Below, piece by piece: positions 5,277 to 5,784 of a stretch of DNA of 5,784 nucleotides. This DNA is from Anaerolineales bacterium. GTDB taxonomy: Bacteria > Chloroflexota > Anaerolineae > Anaerolineales > E44-bin32. Position 1 is the stretch's first letter; each line of letters starts with the position of its first letter. The stretch lies in the NCBI GenBank assembly GCA_030673085.1, contig DAOVFE010000132.1, positions 1 to 5,784 on the forward strand, read 5' to 3'. The notes under the pieces were generated by a model. That model ran no database searches. It saw only the letters and a list, made by a program, of their open reading frames with translations, and was not told the origin of the DNA. The position numbers were made by a program, and so were the translations under genes.

Positions 5277-5784
5277 CTAAAGACTGAAGCTCTCGCCGGG
5301 GTTGAGGATGATCGGACTGGCGCTGGTTTCTTGTTTTACTCGTACGGCCCATGCATGCGGGTCCTGATTGATGATCTCCCACGTGCTGTAATGATCGGGA
5401 ATGACGAACTTTGGCGTCAGCAGTTTGACAGCTCGAAGAGCGTCGTCCGGGCCCATGGTGAAATTGTCGCCGATCGGCAATACCGCCAGGTCAATACCTT
5501 CTTCACCGATGAGGGACATGTCGCCAAAAAGGCCGGTATCACCGGCAAAATAGAGTTTCTCCCCTTGAGTTGTTGAGAGCAGGAAACCGGCCGGGTTTCC
5601 ACCATAAGAGCCATCCGGCAGCGCAGAGCCATGCAGCGCCTGAGTCAATTTGAGGTAACCAAACGGATAGTGAAAGCCGCCGCCGATGTGCTGGGCATGG
5701 GTATTCACGCCTCGGACTTGCAGCCAATTGGCGATTTCAAAATTTGTGATAACAGTAGCTCCGGTGCGGTTGGCGATTGCCACC
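5277..5784 (-). CDS. UPF0173-type metal-dependent hydrolase (MBL fold), N-terminus outside window
   Basis: The last 168 or so residues of a metallo-beta-lactamase-fold hydrolase of the UPF0173 (YtkL-like) group, whose members are usually about 225-235 residues. The gene runs off the right edge: the first visible codon, GTG at 5783-5781, is almost certainly an internal valine in the family's conserved AIANRTGATVI segment, not a start. The missing ~60 residues should hold the first metal motif HxHxDH. Visible family features are ALHGS (49-53, a probable metal-binding histidine at 51), the strand-turn YFAGDTGLFGDM (78-89) with metal-bridging D82, LPIGDNFTMGPDDA (102-115), and the final ligand H131 in IPDHYSTWE. 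The stop is TAG at 5279-5277. The biological substrate of this family is not established. It is followed by a 148-bp gap to the MFS gene, so the two may be separate units. Confidence 0.9.
   Translation of the reverse strand, partial: VAIANRTGATVITNFEIANWLQVRGVNTHAQHIGGGFHYPFGYLKLTQALHGSALPDGSYGGNPAGFLLSTTQGEKLYFAGDTGLFGDMSLIGEEGIDLAVLPIGDNFTMGPDDALRAVKLLTPKFVIPDHYSTWEIINQDPHAWAVRVKQETSASPIILNPGESFSL

Noticed and set aside
5118..5576. 152-residue plus-strand frame opposite the hydrolase and MFS start
   Set aside because: It is antisense to the well-supported UPF0173 hydrolase and shows no domain character.
5781..5783. GTG as the start codon of the right-edge hydrolase
   Set aside because: It is the last full codon in the window and falls within a conserved family segment; the catalytic HxHxDH motif must lie further upstream, outside the window.

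Overview
The window looks like chromosomal bacterial DNA of roughly balanced base composition. All five protein genes lie on the minus strand. No rRNA, tRNA, CRISPR array, transposase or phage gene is visible. The proteins are housekeeping or accessory enzymes of widely distributed families. The metal-dependent hydrolase at the right edge and the style of the intergenic repeats remind me of Chloroflexota (Dehalococcoidia/Anaerolineae-like), but this is a weak taxonomic guess from memory.

Layout, left to right. Positions 1-685 hold no convincing gene. They contain a small inverted repeat (118-174), a 108-nt hairpin with a perfect 22-bp core (193-300), and copy 1 of a structured repeat (395-603). 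A carboxymuconolactone decarboxylase/AhpD-like gene follows (686-1210). Next comes a non-coding stretch with copy 2 of the structured repeat (1331-1540) and a possible -10 box. Then come an ADP-ribosylglycohydrolase (1695-2465), a purine-type phosphoribosyltransferase (2585-3148) with a strong ribosome binding site and a hairpin-rich leader of about 275 nt, an MFS transporter (3605-5128), and the C-terminal three quarters of a UPF0173-type metallo-beta-lactamase-fold hydrolase (5277 to the edge).

The genes share a strand but gaps of about 120-480 bp separate them, and TATAAT-like boxes precede three of them, so several short transcription units fit better than one operon. The closest pair is the phosphoribosyltransferase and the ADP-ribosylglycohydrolase (119 bp apart). 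They could share a transcript and a nucleotide/ADP-ribose theme, but that link is inference.

The most interesting signal is the pair of ~208-nt repeats that bracket the AhpD-like gene. They have diverged in sequence but keep the same set of stems. At three positions both partners of a base pair have changed together (C-G to T-A, T-A to C-G, G-C to A-T). This points to selection on, or copying of, a folded RNA or single-stranded DNA element such as a structured ncRNA, a leader or a MITE/REP-like mobile repeat.
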